From JAPPFW01 sp965200835 (lineage in GTDB: Bacteria; Actinomycetota; Acidimicrobiia; Spongiisociales; Spongiisociaceae): a stretch of 64,000 bases of DNA. The stretch is from positions 1,178,001 to 1,242,000 of the forward strand of contig OZ241390.1 in assembly GCA_965200835.1 (NCBI GenBank). The letters are read 5' to 3'. The notes beneath the pieces were generated by a model that was not told where the DNA came from, made no database searches, and was given only the letters and a program-made list of their open reading frames with translations. The position numbers and the translations under genes were made by a program. This document shows, one piece after another, positions 1 to 9,167 of the stretch. Within the stretch, counting starts at the first letter, position 1. The number at the start of each line of letters is the position of its first letter.

Positions 1-88
1 GAGGCGGCCCGGTGGTTACACCCGGATCGTCAAGGTCGGTCCCCGGCGGGGGGACAACGCCGAGATGGCGGTTATCGAGCTGGTCTAG
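1..88 (+). CDS. rplQ: 50S ribosomal protein L17, C-terminal end (partial)
   Basis: Only the last 28 codons are in the window, read from base 2 to the TAG at 86-88. The peptide contains GGYTRIVKVGPRRGDNAEMA and ends in VIELV, which is the usual bacterial L17 tail. L17 binds 23S rRNA near the exit of the large subunit. In actinobacteria rplQ is followed by truA, as here, although about 2.2 kb of other sequence now separates the two. Confidence 0.93.
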   Translation, partial: RRPGGYTRIVKVGPRRGDNAEMAVIELV

Positions 89-131
89 ATCCTGGTAGAC
101 GCTATGTCCGGGGACGGGTAGCGTCTAGGTC

Positions 132-620
132 ATGAATGCGGGGCTGATCGAAGAGGCGCGTAAGGCAGTGGCGACCATCGACGGGTCGGTGCTGTTGTTC
201 GGTAGCCAGGCCCGCGGTGACGCCCATGAAGATTCGGATGTGGATCTGCTGGTGGTGTCGGACCGGCCGCCCACCACGCCGGTTTCGCCGGATGGCTGCC
301 ATGTGATCCACGTTCTTCCTCACGAATGGGAGAGTCAACGGCGTTTCCCGGGGACGCTGGAGGGCAACGCAGCCCGTGATGGCATGTGGCTGAAGCAGAC
401 CGAACAGCTGATCGATTGGAGAAAGGTCATGTCCCCGGACCAGGCATGGCACACCGCCGTCAACCGGACCGTTCACTCGCTGCGGGTTCAGAGCGGCCAG
501 ATATATCCCCATCTGGCCCAGTCGCCGGACGAGCAGTACTCATCCAGCAGGGCGACCAGCAGAGGTATTGGCAGGCTGTTCCTGAGAGGCTGGGTGCGCT
601 GTTTGGTCAGCTGCAGCTGA
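132..620 (+). CDS. MNT-type nucleotidyltransferase domain protein
   Basis: The N-terminal half shows the minimal nucleotidyltransferase signature: GSVLLFGSQARGDAHEDSDVDLLVV carries the GSxARG loop and the paired aspartates (SDVDLL) that bind metal and nucleotide. Proteins of this type usually have 100-140 residues and often pair with HEPN proteins in toxin-antitoxin modules, where the nucleotidyltransferase can AMPylate the HEPN toxin. The last 40 or so residues (serine/arginine rich) do not look like family sequence. The next open frame overlaps heavily and looks genuine from about 535 onward, so the true end may lie near 540 or a frameshift may be present. The function is inferred from the domain only. 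Confidence 0.7.
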   Translation: MNAGLIEEARKAVATIDGSVLLFGSQARGDAHEDSDVDLLVVSDRPPTTPVSPDGCHVIHVLPHEWESQRRFPGTLEGNAARDGMWLKQTEQLIDWRKVMSPDQAWHTAVNRTVHSLRVQSGQIYPHLAQSPDEQYSSSRATSRGIGRLFLRGWVRCLVSCS

Positions 621-1057
621 CGATCGAGCGGGTGGAGGGTTTGCTGCAGGTGGTAGGCGGTGGCCGCGATGTGGGTAGACACAATCTCGTCGTGCGGTGG
701 CGGAACCTCGAACCGGTGTTTGCCAATGCGCTTGCCAGCCTGCACCGGGAGACTGATGGCCTGTCAGGTGACCTAGAAGAGTGGTTGCCAGATCCGGACC
801 CGGATGAGGCGGGCCCCTTCGTGGAATACACGACGAAGGGCGGCGAGTACGCGGCCCGGATTGTCCAGGTGGCGCTCAGGCTGGCAGAAACTTCTGCACA
901 GATGCTCGATGTGCTGGCAGAGGAGGTCGACTGGGAGGCAACCGACCTATCGGCGGACATCGAGAGCATTCTTAGGAGGATACGGCTCGTGGAGGATCGG
1001 CTCGCCGATCCAGAATGGTTGGCCATACCCGAGGGATGGCAGCCCTACCAGCCCTGA
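446..1057 (+). CDS. Hypothetical protein overlapping the nucleotidyltransferase gene
   Basis: From about 535 this frame has protein-like, helix-rich sequence (RYWQAVPERLGALFGQLQLT, then an acidic helical region ending EGWQPYQP). The first 30 residues after the ATG at 446 are out-of-frame sequence of the upstream gene, and another in-frame ATG lies at 386. I see no standard start between 446 and 630, so the product either overlaps the upstream gene by more than 170 bases or is the continuation of that gene after a frameshift near 530-545. By position it would be the partner of the nucleotidyltransferase, but I do not see a clear HEPN Rx4-6H motif. Confidence 0.45.
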   Translation: MAHRRQPDRSLAAGSERPDISPSGPVAGRAVLIQQGDQQRYWQAVPERLGALFGQLQLTIERVEGLLQVVGGGRDVGRHNLVVRWRNLEPVFANALASLHRETDGLSGDLEEWLPDPDPDEAGPFVEYTTKGGEYAARIVQVALRLAETSAQMLDVLAEEVDWEATDLSADIESILRRIRLVEDRLADPEWLAIPEGWQPYQP

Positions 1058-1767
1058 AGCTGGGCCACGAGTAGTCGGTTGGAAGATGGAGACCATCGAT
1101 CCCTAGCCGGTTTACGAGTTGATCTCGAGCGCGGCGATGATGGTCGAGTTACCGAGGCCGCGGATCCCCTTTGCCGAAAAGTTGGTTCGCTATCGGTGGA
1201 GCCGAGCGCGGCCCGGTATGAAAACGGCCAGGCCCGCCATGCCGGGTCGCCGCCTTCCTGGTTGAGCAAGGGAGCGACCCTCCCCTCTCGCATCCGTGAT
1301 GTCCTCAGAGTCGGATGATGGGTTTGTCCACCCGCGAGCAGGGCAAGTGCCATCCCGCTCGTCAAGGCAACTCCCCATCGTCAAGGCAACTCCCTCATTA
1401 TTCCCCCACCCAAGTTCGTCGAAAATCAACCGATCGGCCGCCTCCGGCCGGGCCCGCCCCGCCCCCACCGCCACCACCTGGATCGGAGTGAGCGGACGAA
1501 CGTCCCGCCAGCCCCGAGGTTGCTCCCCCGGTCGCCGTCGATGCTCCGCAGTCGGGCTCCGATGATGATCAGCGCATCCGGCCTGCGCTGATGTTTTCGT
1601 GCCAACAGCGCCTATCACTATGCCAGGGGCCTGTGACAAATCGGCGGCCTGCCTGGACAGGGCCACGATGCCCGCCCCGCGGTCACCCAGCGGGGCTCGA
1701 TCAACGTCAGAGGATCTCCCACCTGTTAGTGTGTCGATCACCTGCGTTTCGTGACTCCGAGGAGGCC
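1058..1767 (+). other. Intergenic stretch, no gene supported
   Basis: About 700 bases separate the nucleotidyltransferase region from the next gene. Open frames exist on both strands but have arginine/proline/serine-rich, shadow-like composition and no recognisable motif. A 16-base phrase (cgtcaaggcaactccc) occurs twice close together near 1356-1393. I see no tRNA, RNase P RNA or tmRNA core. Confidence 0.5.
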
Positions 1768-2278
1768 ATGCTTCGTCAGATGGTGCGGGCCGGGCGTTTG
1801 GACCGGTCTTTCTACACATCGTTGCTCCACGACCGCTACGCCAGCGGCAACGCCGGTGCTGATCATCGTCCTGATCGCCATGATCCGCGAACTGATCGAC
1901 ATGTTTGCAGTGGCGGGTTCGCTAGCGCTGGCCGGGTTGTTGGAGGTGGTATTCGGGGCCTTGTCAGCCATCATGCGGACAGGCATCGTCGCGCTAGCGG
2001 TATGGGCGACCGCAGTCTTTCTCTTCAAGAGAACCGGTGTCCTGCCGGCAACCTTCCGTCTGGTGGGATTCGCCAACGTGGCATTCGCTCCCTTGATGTT
2101 GGTCCATTGGGCAGTGGGGGCGGTCAATTGGGTACTGTTCATCGCATCTCTGATCTGGTTCTTCCTGGCGCTTAGAGTGGTCACCGGGTCCCAGTTCGAT
2201 TTCGAGCATCCCGAGGACAGCTTCGTGGCGGTGGTCGGAGCGGTTGCCTGGTTCTTGCTCTACAGTTTTCGGCTTTGA
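1768..2278 (+). pseudogene. YIP1-family integral membrane protein, frameshifted
   Basis: An ATG at 1768 follows a good ribosome site (gaggagg) and encodes MLRQMVRAGRLDRSFYTSLL..DRYASGNA, the usual start of actinobacterial YIP1-type proteins. At about 1855 the frame shifts. The continuation VLIIVLIAMIRELIDMFAVA and at least four further hydrophobic segments run in the next frame to 2278. Removing one G from gccggtg would join the two parts into one protein of about 169 residues. Translation could restart at GTG 1856 or ATG 1880 and give a shorter membrane protein. The role of the family in bacteria is unknown. It ends just upstream of truA. Confidence 0.7.
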
Positions 2279-2314
2279 GGAGACCCGGCGTATCCGGCTG
2301 ATGGCTGGACCGTC

Positions 2315-3046
2315 TTGAGCACTTACCGCCTCGATCTCTCCTATGACGGCTCTGGCTTTCACGGCTATGCCCGCCAGCCCGACGTGCGCACGGTGCAGGG
2401 TGATCTGGAGGCGGCCCTGACTCGGATACTGGGGCCGGTCCGAACCGAGGTAGCCGGCCGCACCGATGCCGGGGTGCATGCCCGCCAGCAGGTGGTCTCC
2501 TTCGTCACCTCCACACCGGTGGACTGTCCCCGCCTAGCCCGCTCCCTGACCAAGTTGCTCGGTCCGGAGGTGGCCGTATACGGCTGCCGGCTGGCACCGG
2601 ACGGATTCTCGGCGCGGTTCAGTGCCACCCGGCGTACCTACCGGTATCACATCCTCGATCAGCCCTTCCCCGATCCGCTCCGGCGGTCGATGGTCTGGCA
2701 CATCGAGGACCAGCTGGAGGTGTCCTCGATGGACCGGGCGGTGGGCTATCTCGTCGGAGAGCACGACTTCGCCTCATTCTGCCGGAGGGCGAAGGGTGGT
2801 TCGACGGTGCGCACCGTACTTTCCGCCGGATGGATCAGATGTCCCGATGGTCTGGTCCGGCTGGAGATCTCCGGAAGGGCCTTCTGCCACCAGATGGTGC
2901 GGTCCATCGCGGCGTTCTGTGCGGAGGTCGGCAGGGGGCGGATCTCCCCTGAATCCACCCCCCAGGTATTGGATGCTCGCGACCGGAATGCGGCCCGAGG
3001 TGCGGCGCCACCTCACGGACTCGTCCTGTGGAGGGTCGACTACTGA
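2315..3046 (+). CDS. truA: tRNA pseudouridine(38-40) synthase TruA
   Basis: TruA isomerises uridines 38, 39 and 40 in the tRNA anticodon arm. The protein has 243 residues, close to the family norm. It opens with YRLDLSYDGSGFHGYARQP and carries AGRTDAGVHA with the catalytic aspartate, plus the later blocks YRYHILDQP and GRAFCHQMVRSI. The start is a TTG at 2315; the ATG at 2301 is out of frame. The gene lies between rplQ and rplM as in many actinobacteria. Confidence 0.95.
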   Translation: MSTYRLDLSYDGSGFHGYARQPDVRTVQGDLEAALTRILGPVRTEVAGRTDAGVHARQQVVSFVTSTPVDCPRLARSLTKLLGPEVAVYGCRLAPDGFSARFSATRRTYRYHILDQPFPDPLRRSMVWHIEDQLEVSSMDRAVGYLVGEHDFASFCRRAKGGSTVRTVLSAGWIRCPDGLVRLEISGRAFCHQMVRSIAAFCAEVGRGRISPESTPQVLDARDRNAARGAAPPHGLVLWRVDY

Positions 3047-3225
3047 GGCCACCCACCCAGAGGCAAGCTGGCCAGGATAAGATTTCCTCTAGCTGACGAT
3101 TTGCCCTATCATTCAGCTTCGCCCGAGCGGGCCACCTACCCCTTTGAGGTGATGGCCCCGATCCCCCGGTGCCGGACCCGCAAGCAACTCGAGGTTCGTC
3201 CCGGGCGGGTGGCCGGACCCACCTA

Positions 3226-3699
3226 GTGAGCGATGCTGTGAAGAGACTCAAGACGTATACGCCCAAGCAGGCGGACATCCAGCGCCGCTGGTTCGTGGTC
3301 GATGCAGCCGGGCTACCGCTGGGACGCCTCGCCTCGCACCTGACGCCGATCCTATCCGGCAAGAACAAGCCCGGATATGCTCCTCACGTGGACGGCGGGG
3401 ACTTCGTGATCGTCGTCAACGCGGCTGAGGTGTCGGTTACCTCCAACAAGAGTAGGGACAAGATCTACTACCGGCACTCTGGATACCCGGGAGGCCTCAA
3501 GGAGGAATCTTTCGAGAGCCTCATCGAGCGGCGACCCGAAGCAGTGATCGAGCGGGCAGTCCGGGGTATGCTCCCCAAGACGAAGCTGGGCAGGCGGATG
3601 ATCCGCAAACTCAAGGTCTATGCCGGACCGGACCATCCTCACTCGGCCCAGTCACCCGTGCCGCTCGACCTAGGGCTCCGGAAGGTAGGTTCCCGATGA
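3226..3699 (+). CDS. rplM: 50S ribosomal protein L13
   Basis: L13 is an early-assembly 50S protein. The sequence includes KTYTPKQADIQRRWFVVDA, GRLASHL, APHVDGGDFVIVVNA and RGMLPKTKLGRRM, all standard L13 blocks. GTG 3226 gives 157 residues, and a second GTG at 3238 would match the usual short N-terminus equally well. The upstream in-frame extension to 3169 looks non-coding. The stop overlaps the start of rpsI (ATGA), so the two are translationally coupled. About 180 bases of untranslated leader precede it. Confidence 0.95.
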   Translation: MSDAVKRLKTYTPKQADIQRRWFVVDAAGLPLGRLASHLTPILSGKNKPGYAPHVDGGDFVIVVNAAEVSVTSNKSRDKIYYRHSGYPGGLKEESFESLIERRPEAVIERAVRGMLPKTKLGRRMIRKLKVYAGPDHPHSAQSPVPLDLGLRKVGSR

Positions 3700-4088
3700 C
3701 CAAGGCTTTAGCTCGCGCAACCGGTCGCCGCAAGCGGTCGGTCGCCCAGGTGCGCTTCTTCCACGGGGTCGGTGCCATCACCCTCAACGACCGGCCTCTG
3801 GAGAACTACTTCCCCACCATGGCCCGGCGGATGCGGGTGATGGAACCGCTGCGGGTAGCCAACTCCGAAGGCCGGTACGACATCGTCGCCCGGCTGCACG
3901 GGGGCGGGGTCAACGGCCAGGCCGACGCTCTCCGCCTCGGCATCTCCCGGGGTCTGGTGGCCATCGACCCCGGCCTGCGTACGGATCTGAAGCGAGCCGG
4001 GCTCCTGACTCGCGACGCCCGGGTGGTGGAGCGCAAGAAGTACGGTCTCCGCAAGGCCAGGCGGGCGCCCCAGTACACCAAGCGCTAG
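3696..4088 (+). CDS. rpsI: 30S ribosomal protein S9
   Basis: A 130-residue S9 protein. It has ATGRRKRSVAQVRF near the start, GGGVNGQADALRLGISRGLV in the middle and the conserved basic tail YGLRKARRAPQYTKR, which reaches the P-site tRNA. The start ATG overlaps the rplM stop by four bases. glmM follows 31 bases downstream, so rplM-rpsI-glmM is probably one transcript. Confidence 0.97.
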   Translation: MTKALARATGRRKRSVAQVRFFHGVGAITLNDRPLENYFPTMARRMRVMEPLRVANSEGRYDIVARLHGGGVNGQADALRLGISRGLVAIDPGLRTDLKRAGLLTRDARVVERKKYGLRKARRAPQYTKR

Positions 4089-4119
4089 GTACGGCCGCCG
4101 GATCCTACGGCGTTTCTCC

Positions 4120-5463
4120 ATGCCCGACCGAGCCGTTCAACACCCCCGCAAGCTGTTCGGAACCGACGGGGTTCGGGGGGTAGCCAACCGTCAGTTGGAT
4201 GTCCCGCTGGTGTTCGAGCTGGCCCGGGCGGCCGGCGAATCGATGAGTGTGGGGGCGTCGGTGGTGGTGGGCCGCGACACCCGCCGATCCGGCGACATGC
4301 TGGTGGCTGGTCTCTCGGCCGGCTTCCACTCGGTTGGGGTCACTACCTACGACGCCGGGGTCCTGCCGGTTGGTGGAGTGTCCTTCCTGGTGCCCGAACT
4401 GGGCGCGGGGATGGGGGTGATGGTGTCCGCCTCGCACAACCCGGCCGCCGACAACGGAGTCAAGTTCCTGGATTCCCAAGGCGCCAAGCTGGATGATGCC
4501 CGGGCGGCCGAGATCGAAGGGCGCGTGGGGGGCGGCGAGCCATGGAGGAAGCCGGTCGGCAAGGAAATCGGGATCCGGATCCCCGTGCCGGATGCTACCG
4601 AGCGGTACCTGGCGGGGATCCGGCGTGATACCCCGACCTCCCTGGGCGGACTCCCGGTGGTACTCGACTGTGCCAACGGAGCGGCCTTCCGGGCAGCGCC
4701 GAAACTCTTCGAGTCGCTAGGGCCCGAGGTGGTGGCCCACTTCGTGAAACCGGACGGCATGAACATCAACCACCAGTGCGGGGCCACCACGCCGCGGTAT
4801 CTGGCCGAGCTGTCCGGAGGGAGAGTTGGGCTGTGTTTCGACGGCGACGCCGACCGCCTGATAGCCGTCGACGAGGACGGCCAGGCGGCCAACGGCGACG
4901 TGATCCTGGCGATCATCGCTCGCCATCTCAAAGAAGGCGGGCAGCTCGCCAACAACCGGGTGGTGGCGACCGTCATGTCCAACCTGGGATTTCGTCAGGC
5001 CATGGCCGATGCAGGCATCGAGCTGGTCCAAACCCAAGTGGGGGATCGGTACGTCATGGAAGCCATGCTCCAGACGGGTGCGATCCTGGGTGGTGAGCAG
5101 TCCGGTCACGTCATCCAGCTCGACCGGGCCAGGACCGGGGACGGACTACGGACCGCGGTCCGGTTGCTCGAAGTCATGGTGTCGACCGGCCGTTCCCTGC
5201 GTGACCTTCGCAAAGACGCCATGGTCGAATTCCCGCAAGTGCTACAGAACGTCCGGGTTCGCTCGAAGGAGCTGACGGGAGCGGACCGGGTGTGGGAGGC
5301 GGTCCGGGCCGCCGAGCAGGAACTGGGGGACGAGGGACGGGTGCTGGTGCGGGCTTCGGGTACCGAGCCGGTGGTGAGGGTGATGGTCGAGGCGTCGACG
5401 ATGGCGGTGGCCGAAGCCCTTGCCCGACGGTTGGCGGAGGTGGTAGCCGGCGAGCTCGGCTGA
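4120..5463 (+). CDS. glmM: Phosphoglucosamine mutase
   Basis: GlmM converts glucosamine-6-phosphate to glucosamine-1-phosphate for UDP-GlcNAc and peptidoglycan synthesis. The 447-residue protein has the N-terminal FGTDGVRGVAN, the phosphoserine loop SASHNPAADNG (Ser about 105), the metal loop DGDADR (about 241-246) and the C-terminal phosphate-binding RASGTEPVVRVMVE. GlmS, which makes its substrate, lies about 1.1 kb downstream on the same strand. A dead Fic gene now fills the space between them. Confidence 0.97.
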   Translation: MPDRAVQHPRKLFGTDGVRGVANRQLDVPLVFELARAAGESMSVGASVVVGRDTRRSGDMLVAGLSAGFHSVGVTTYDAGVLPVGGVSFLVPELGAGMGVMVSASHNPAADNGVKFLDSQGAKLDDARAAEIEGRVGGGEPWRKPVGKEIGIRIPVPDATERYLAGIRRDTPTSLGGLPVVLDCANGAAFRAAPKLFESLGPEVVAHFVKPDGMNINHQCGATTPRYLAELSGGRVGLCFDGDADRLIAVDEDGQAANGDVILAIIARHLKEGGQLANNRVVATVMSNLGFRQAMADAGIELVQTQVGDRYVMEAMLQTGAILGGEQSGHVIQLDRARTGDGLRTAVRLLEVMVSTGRSLRDLRKDAMVEFPQVLQNVRVRSKELTGADRVWEAVRAAEQELGDEGRVLVRASGTEPVVRVMVEASTMAVAEALARRLAEVVAGELG

Positions 5464-5543
5464 TTCGGATGCGCCGACGCGGCCGGTGAGACCGGGGGCA
5501 GTGCCGCTGAGGAAAGTGCGATCAGGACACGGGGTCGGCACCG

Positions 5544-6239
5544 GCGGTTGGCGGGGAGGAAGGATCTGATGACGGCGTCGTTCGCTTCCCATCCTTCCGT
5601 GCCTCACATATTCGAGTAGCCGGGCAGTCCGCCCGTTGCCGTCACCGAACGGACGTATCCAGGCGATGTACAGATGGGCGTCGAACGCGCACGCCACCGT
5701 CAACGCAAACCGTATCTCGGGGTCGTCCGATCGAAAGGTGTCCCCCTCCAGGCACTCGGCCAGCCGGTCGAGCAAGTAAGCGCCGTCTTCAGCGCTGGAG
5801 CAGTCCCTCGGTAGCCCTCCACACTGACGAATAGTGGCGGAGCTTTCCAGCCGCAACCTGGGGTTCATGCTCGCTGCCCTCGAGAGTCCTGCGGTTGAGG
5901 TCACAAATCATTTCGCTGGTGATCACGGGAAGCTCACGAGACATGATCCTGTGATCGACATAGATCAGGACATCGAGAACGTTGCGGACCTCGACTTGCT
6001 GGTACAGCCGCCGAGGGCGGAGCCTCGAATGTTCCATCCAGGATGCCGGCCACCTGGCTGGTGGTCACCTGGCGAGTGGTCAGCTTGTTCCCCTTGATGG
6101 CGGTGGTCGCCTGCGCGCCATTTACCAAGGCCATCGTGTTGAGATGTTGGGCCACCTCTGGATGCGGCGGGGTACCGATCAGGTGCCCGGACAGGGAACG
6201 GGCTTCGCCGAACAGAATCCAGACGGCAGGCCACGGCGG
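5544..6239 (-). pseudogene. Fic-family protein, multiply frameshifted and lacking the catalytic His
   Basis: Three minus-strand frames in order make up a Fic protein. The first (about 6239-6015) has FGEARSLSGHLIGTP and the inhibitory-helix-like TTAIKGNKLT. The second (about 6020-5800) has EVRNVLDVLIYVDHRI and ICDLNRRTLEGSEHEP. The third (about 5810-5544) has AYLLDRLAECLEG and the Fic loop. The loop reads WIRPFGDGNGRTAR, so the histidine of HPFxDGNGR is an arginine (CGT, one transition from CAT). With two frameshifts and the lost catalytic residue, no active AMP-transferase can be made. It is opposite in direction to glmM and glmS and sits between them. Confidence 0.8.
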
Positions 6240-6549
6240 TTCGGGAAAGCCGGGCCTTGGGGGTTGTTGGCCGTACAATGGCCTGACAACTGATCGGAGT
6301 GATCGAAGCGCCTGACCCCGCGGTGGCGGGGTGACGAGGAAGAGGGAGAATCGAACTAATCGGCGGATGCCCTCTCGGCTGTCCATGGTCGTGACGGTTG
6401 GGGTCAAAAACGGCGGGCAACCGTGGTGACAGAGCCCTGGCCGGTGTGGAATGCGGTGGCATGCCTGTGCATCGAGGCATGCCCGGATTGGTAGTAACGC
6501 GACAGATGCCTCCGATCATGGAAGTGGCCCGCTTCGGAGGGAGGATCTC

Positions 6550-8370
6550 ATGTGCGGAATCGTCGGCTACGTGGGGCCCAGGTCGGCACAGGAGGTGCTG
6601 GTTCGGGGACTGCGCCGGTTGGAATACCGCGGTTACGACTCGGCAGGGGTGGCGGTAGCCTCCAACGGGACTCTGGCGGTCTCCAAAGCCGAGGGCAAGC
6701 TGGACCGACTGTTGGCTCGCCTGGAGAAGTCGCCGCTGTCTGGCCAGGCCGGAATCGGCCACACCCGCTGGGCCACCCATGGAGTGCCCTCCGACCGCAA
6801 CGCCCATCCCCACACCGATACCACCGGTGCTTTCGTGGTGGTGCACAACGGGATCGTCGAGAACTTCCGGGTGCTGCGTGACGAGCTGGAGGCGTCCGGG
6901 GTCGAGTTCCGGTCGGAGACCGACACCGAGGTCTTGGCTCACTTGGTCGCCGACGCCTACGACGGCAACCTGAAGGAAGCGGTCCGCTCCGCGATTGCCA
7001 GGGCGACGGGGGCATACGCCCTGGTTGCCATGACTTCCCACGAACCGGGCCGGATCGTGGCCGCCCGGATGATCAGCCCCTTGGTGGTCGGATTGGGAGA
7101 CGGCGAGTCCTTCCTGGCCTCCGACATGCCGGCGGTCCTCGACTACACCCGCCGCTTCCTGGTAGTCGAGGACGGTGAGATCGCCGACGTCACCAGGGAT
7201 ACGGTTGCCATCGAGACCATCGACGGAGTAGCGGTGGATCGGTCCCCGGTCATCGCCGAGTGGGATGCCGACTCGGTACACAAGGGCGGCTTCGACCACT
7301 TCATGCTCAAGGAGATCCACGAGCAACCCGAAGTTCTCCGCCGCACCATCGGTGGCCGCACGCCCGATGGCCTGGCCCTCGACGGGATGTCCTGGGTGAA
7401 CGGTGACCCGTCGGATGTGCAGAAGATCTGGATCACCGCCTGCGGGACCGCCTATCACGCCGGTCTGGTGGGCAAGGTGCTGTTCGAACGGCTGGCCCGG
7501 ATCCCGACCGAGGTGGCCTTCGCTCACGAGCTTCGCTACGGCCATCCCCTCATCGGCGACCGCTCCCTCGCCCTGGCCATCAGCCAGTCTGGGGAAACTG
7601 CCGACACCCTGGCAGCGGCTCGGCTGACACGGCAGGACGGTGCTCGCCTGATGGCCCTGACCAACGTGGTGGGCTCGAGTCTGGCTCGCGAGGCCGACGA
7701 CGTCTTCTACATATGGGCGGGACCCGAGATGTCGGTGGCATCCACCAAGGCCTACCTCGCCATGCTGGCCGGCCAGAGCCTGTTGGCTATGTGGCTGGGA
7801 CAAGCCCGGGGCGTACTGGACAGCGCCGCGGAAGGAGCCCTGGCCTCTGAGTTGAGGACGCTTCCGGACAAGGCGGCCTCGATACTGGCCGACCTGGATG
7901 CACCGGCCGCGGTGGCCGACAAGCTGGCCGGAGCGGAAGGCATCTACTTCATCGGCCGGGGCCTCGACTACGCCACCGCCATGGAGGGGGCCCTCAAGCT
8001 CAAGGAAATCTCCTACATACATGCCGAGGCGATGCCCGCCGGCGAGTTGAAGCATGGCACCCTGGCGCTGGTGACCGACGGCACCCCGGTGGTGGCGATC
8101 GCCACCCAGCAGGAGGTGCACTCCAAGATGCTCCTGGGCCTGCAGGAGGTGAAGGCCCGGCGGGCCACGGTCATCGCGGTTGCCTACGAGGACGATCGGG
8201 AGATAGACCTGGTCGCTGATCATGTCTTGCGGATACCCCGCAGCGCCGATGTCCTCTCCCCGATCCTGGCTGCCATCCCGCTGCAGCTGCTCGCCTATTA
8301 CGTGGCCCTTAGGCTGGGCCGGGACATCGACCAACCGAGGAATCTGGCCAAGAGCGTCACCGTCGAGTAG
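6550..8370 (+). CDS. glmS: Glutamine-fructose-6-phosphate aminotransferase (isomerizing)
   Basis: GlmS makes glucosamine-6-phosphate from fructose-6-phosphate and glutamine, the first step of hexosamine synthesis. ATG 6550 is fixed by MCGIVGYVGPR, because Cys2 becomes the N-terminal nucleophile of the glutaminase domain; the upstream in-frame ATG at 6451 would bury it. Other signs are GIGHTRWATHG, two SIS sugar-isomerase domains (GTAYHAGLVGK, SQSGETADTLAA) and the C-terminal DQPRNLAKSVTVE. It has 606 residues, the normal length. A ggaggga ribosome site lies just upstream. Confidence 0.97.
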   Translation: MCGIVGYVGPRSAQEVLVRGLRRLEYRGYDSAGVAVASNGTLAVSKAEGKLDRLLARLEKSPLSGQAGIGHTRWATHGVPSDRNAHPHTDTTGAFVVVHNGIVENFRVLRDELEASGVEFRSETDTEVLAHLVADAYDGNLKEAVRSAIARATGAYALVAMTSHEPGRIVAARMISPLVVGLGDGESFLASDMPAVLDYTRRFLVVEDGEIADVTRDTVAIETIDGVAVDRSPVIAEWDADSVHKGGFDHFMLKEIHEQPEVLRRTIGGRTPDGLALDGMSWVNGDPSDVQKIWITACGTAYHAGLVGKVLFERLARIPTEVAFAHELRYGHPLIGDRSLALAISQSGETADTLAAARLTRQDGARLMALTNVVGSSLAREADDVFYIWAGPEMSVASTKAYLAMLAGQSLLAMWLGQARGVLDSAAEGALASELRTLPDKAASILADLDAPAAVADKLAGAEGIYFIGRGLDYATAMEGALKLKEISYIHAEAMPAGELKHGTLALVTDGTPVVAIATQQEVHSKMLLGLQEVKARRATVIAVAYEDDREIDLVADHVLRIPRSADVLSPILAAIPLQLLAYYVALRLGRDIDQPRNLAKSVTVE

Positions 8371-8741
8371 GCCGGCGGCCCCAGCTGGGTTGTTCCGGCA
8401 GGTCATCCACCGGAGGGCAGCCAGAGTCCGGCTCGGCCGGACCAGCACCAGCCAGGCGGACACCCGGGTGCCCGTCCGGGACCAGCGGCGCAGCCAGGAT
8501 GATGGGCAGGGGCGGATGGCCAAGTTCCAACGCTTGGCTGACTGTTGGGTTCTCATCGATTCGCCTCTTCTCGCTGTGGGTGAGCTTGCTGGGCCTTCGG
8601 ACCGGGCGAATCCGTGATAGGAACCGCCGGTGACGTATGTGAATATACGGGGTGGGTGTGACAGATTTGGGGAGAGGATGTCCTATAGCCTTCGATAATT
8701 ACTGCGAGAGCCAGGCTCGGGTAGGCACCTAACCTTCACCC
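8371..8741 (+). other. Intergenic region between glmS and acpS
   Basis: About 370 bases with no supported gene. The remaining open frame is a run-on of a glmS shadow frame. No hairpin terminator is evident. Confidence 0.5.
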
Positions 8742-9131
8742 ATGCGCATCATCGGGATCGGCGTGGACATGGCCGAAATCGCCCGGATCGACGATCTGCT
8801 GGTCCGCTATCCCCGCTTCGCCCAGCGGTGTTTCACCCCCCACGAGCAGGAGTATGCCGCTCGGTTCGCCAAGCCGGCCCGGCGCTACGCCGCCCGCTTC
8901 GCTGGCAAGGAGGCGGTGATGAAGTCGATGGGCACCGGATACCGGGAGCTGCGCTGGACCGACATCGAGATCACCGGAGGCGGAAAGCCCACCGTGAGGC
9001 TGTCAGGCACGGCAGCTGCCCGCGCCCGTCGGCTCGGCGTGACGGGCTTCGAGGTAGCGATCACCCACAGCGACACGGACGCCCTGGTCTTTGCGGTAGC
9101 GCTCGGCGAGCACGACCGCGCCAGCGGATAG
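8742..9131 (+). CDS. acpS: Holo-[acyl-carrier-protein] synthase
   Basis: AcpS transfers 4'-phosphopantetheine from CoA to acyl carrier protein. The 129-residue protein has the family start IIGIGVDMAEIARID with the metal aspartate, FAGKEAVMKSMGTG with the second metal ligand, and VAITHSDTDALVFAVAL at the end. It follows glmS in the same orientation, a common actinobacterial arrangement. Confidence 0.95.
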   Translation: MRIIGIGVDMAEIARIDDLLVRYPRFAQRCFTPHEQEYAARFAKPARRYAARFAGKEAVMKSMGTGYRELRWTDIEITGGGKPTVRLSGTAAARARRLGVTGFEVAITHSDTDALVFAVALGEHDRASG

Positions 9132-9167
9132 GAGCGGGTAACAGGCAACCGGGATAGCCGGCCTCCC

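Noticed and set aside
1190..1819. 210-codon minus-strand frame in the intergenic stretch after the nucleotidyltransferase
   Set aside because: No domain, Arg/Pro/Ala-rich, and its 3' half overlaps the start of the YIP1-type gene. Not enough to call a gene.
6300..6549. Possible glmS ribozyme or other riboswitch upstream of glmS
   Set aside because: No glmS ribozyme core is recognisable, and this class is not expected in actinobacteria. The region is covered by the former Fic locus and a short leader.
5965..8556. Very long minus-strand open frame (863 codons) opposite glmS
   Set aside because: It is the antisense shadow of a high-GC gene: Gly/Gln/His/Arg-rich with no domain, while the plus strand encodes a textbook GlmS. 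Only its 3' end touches the real Fic remnant.
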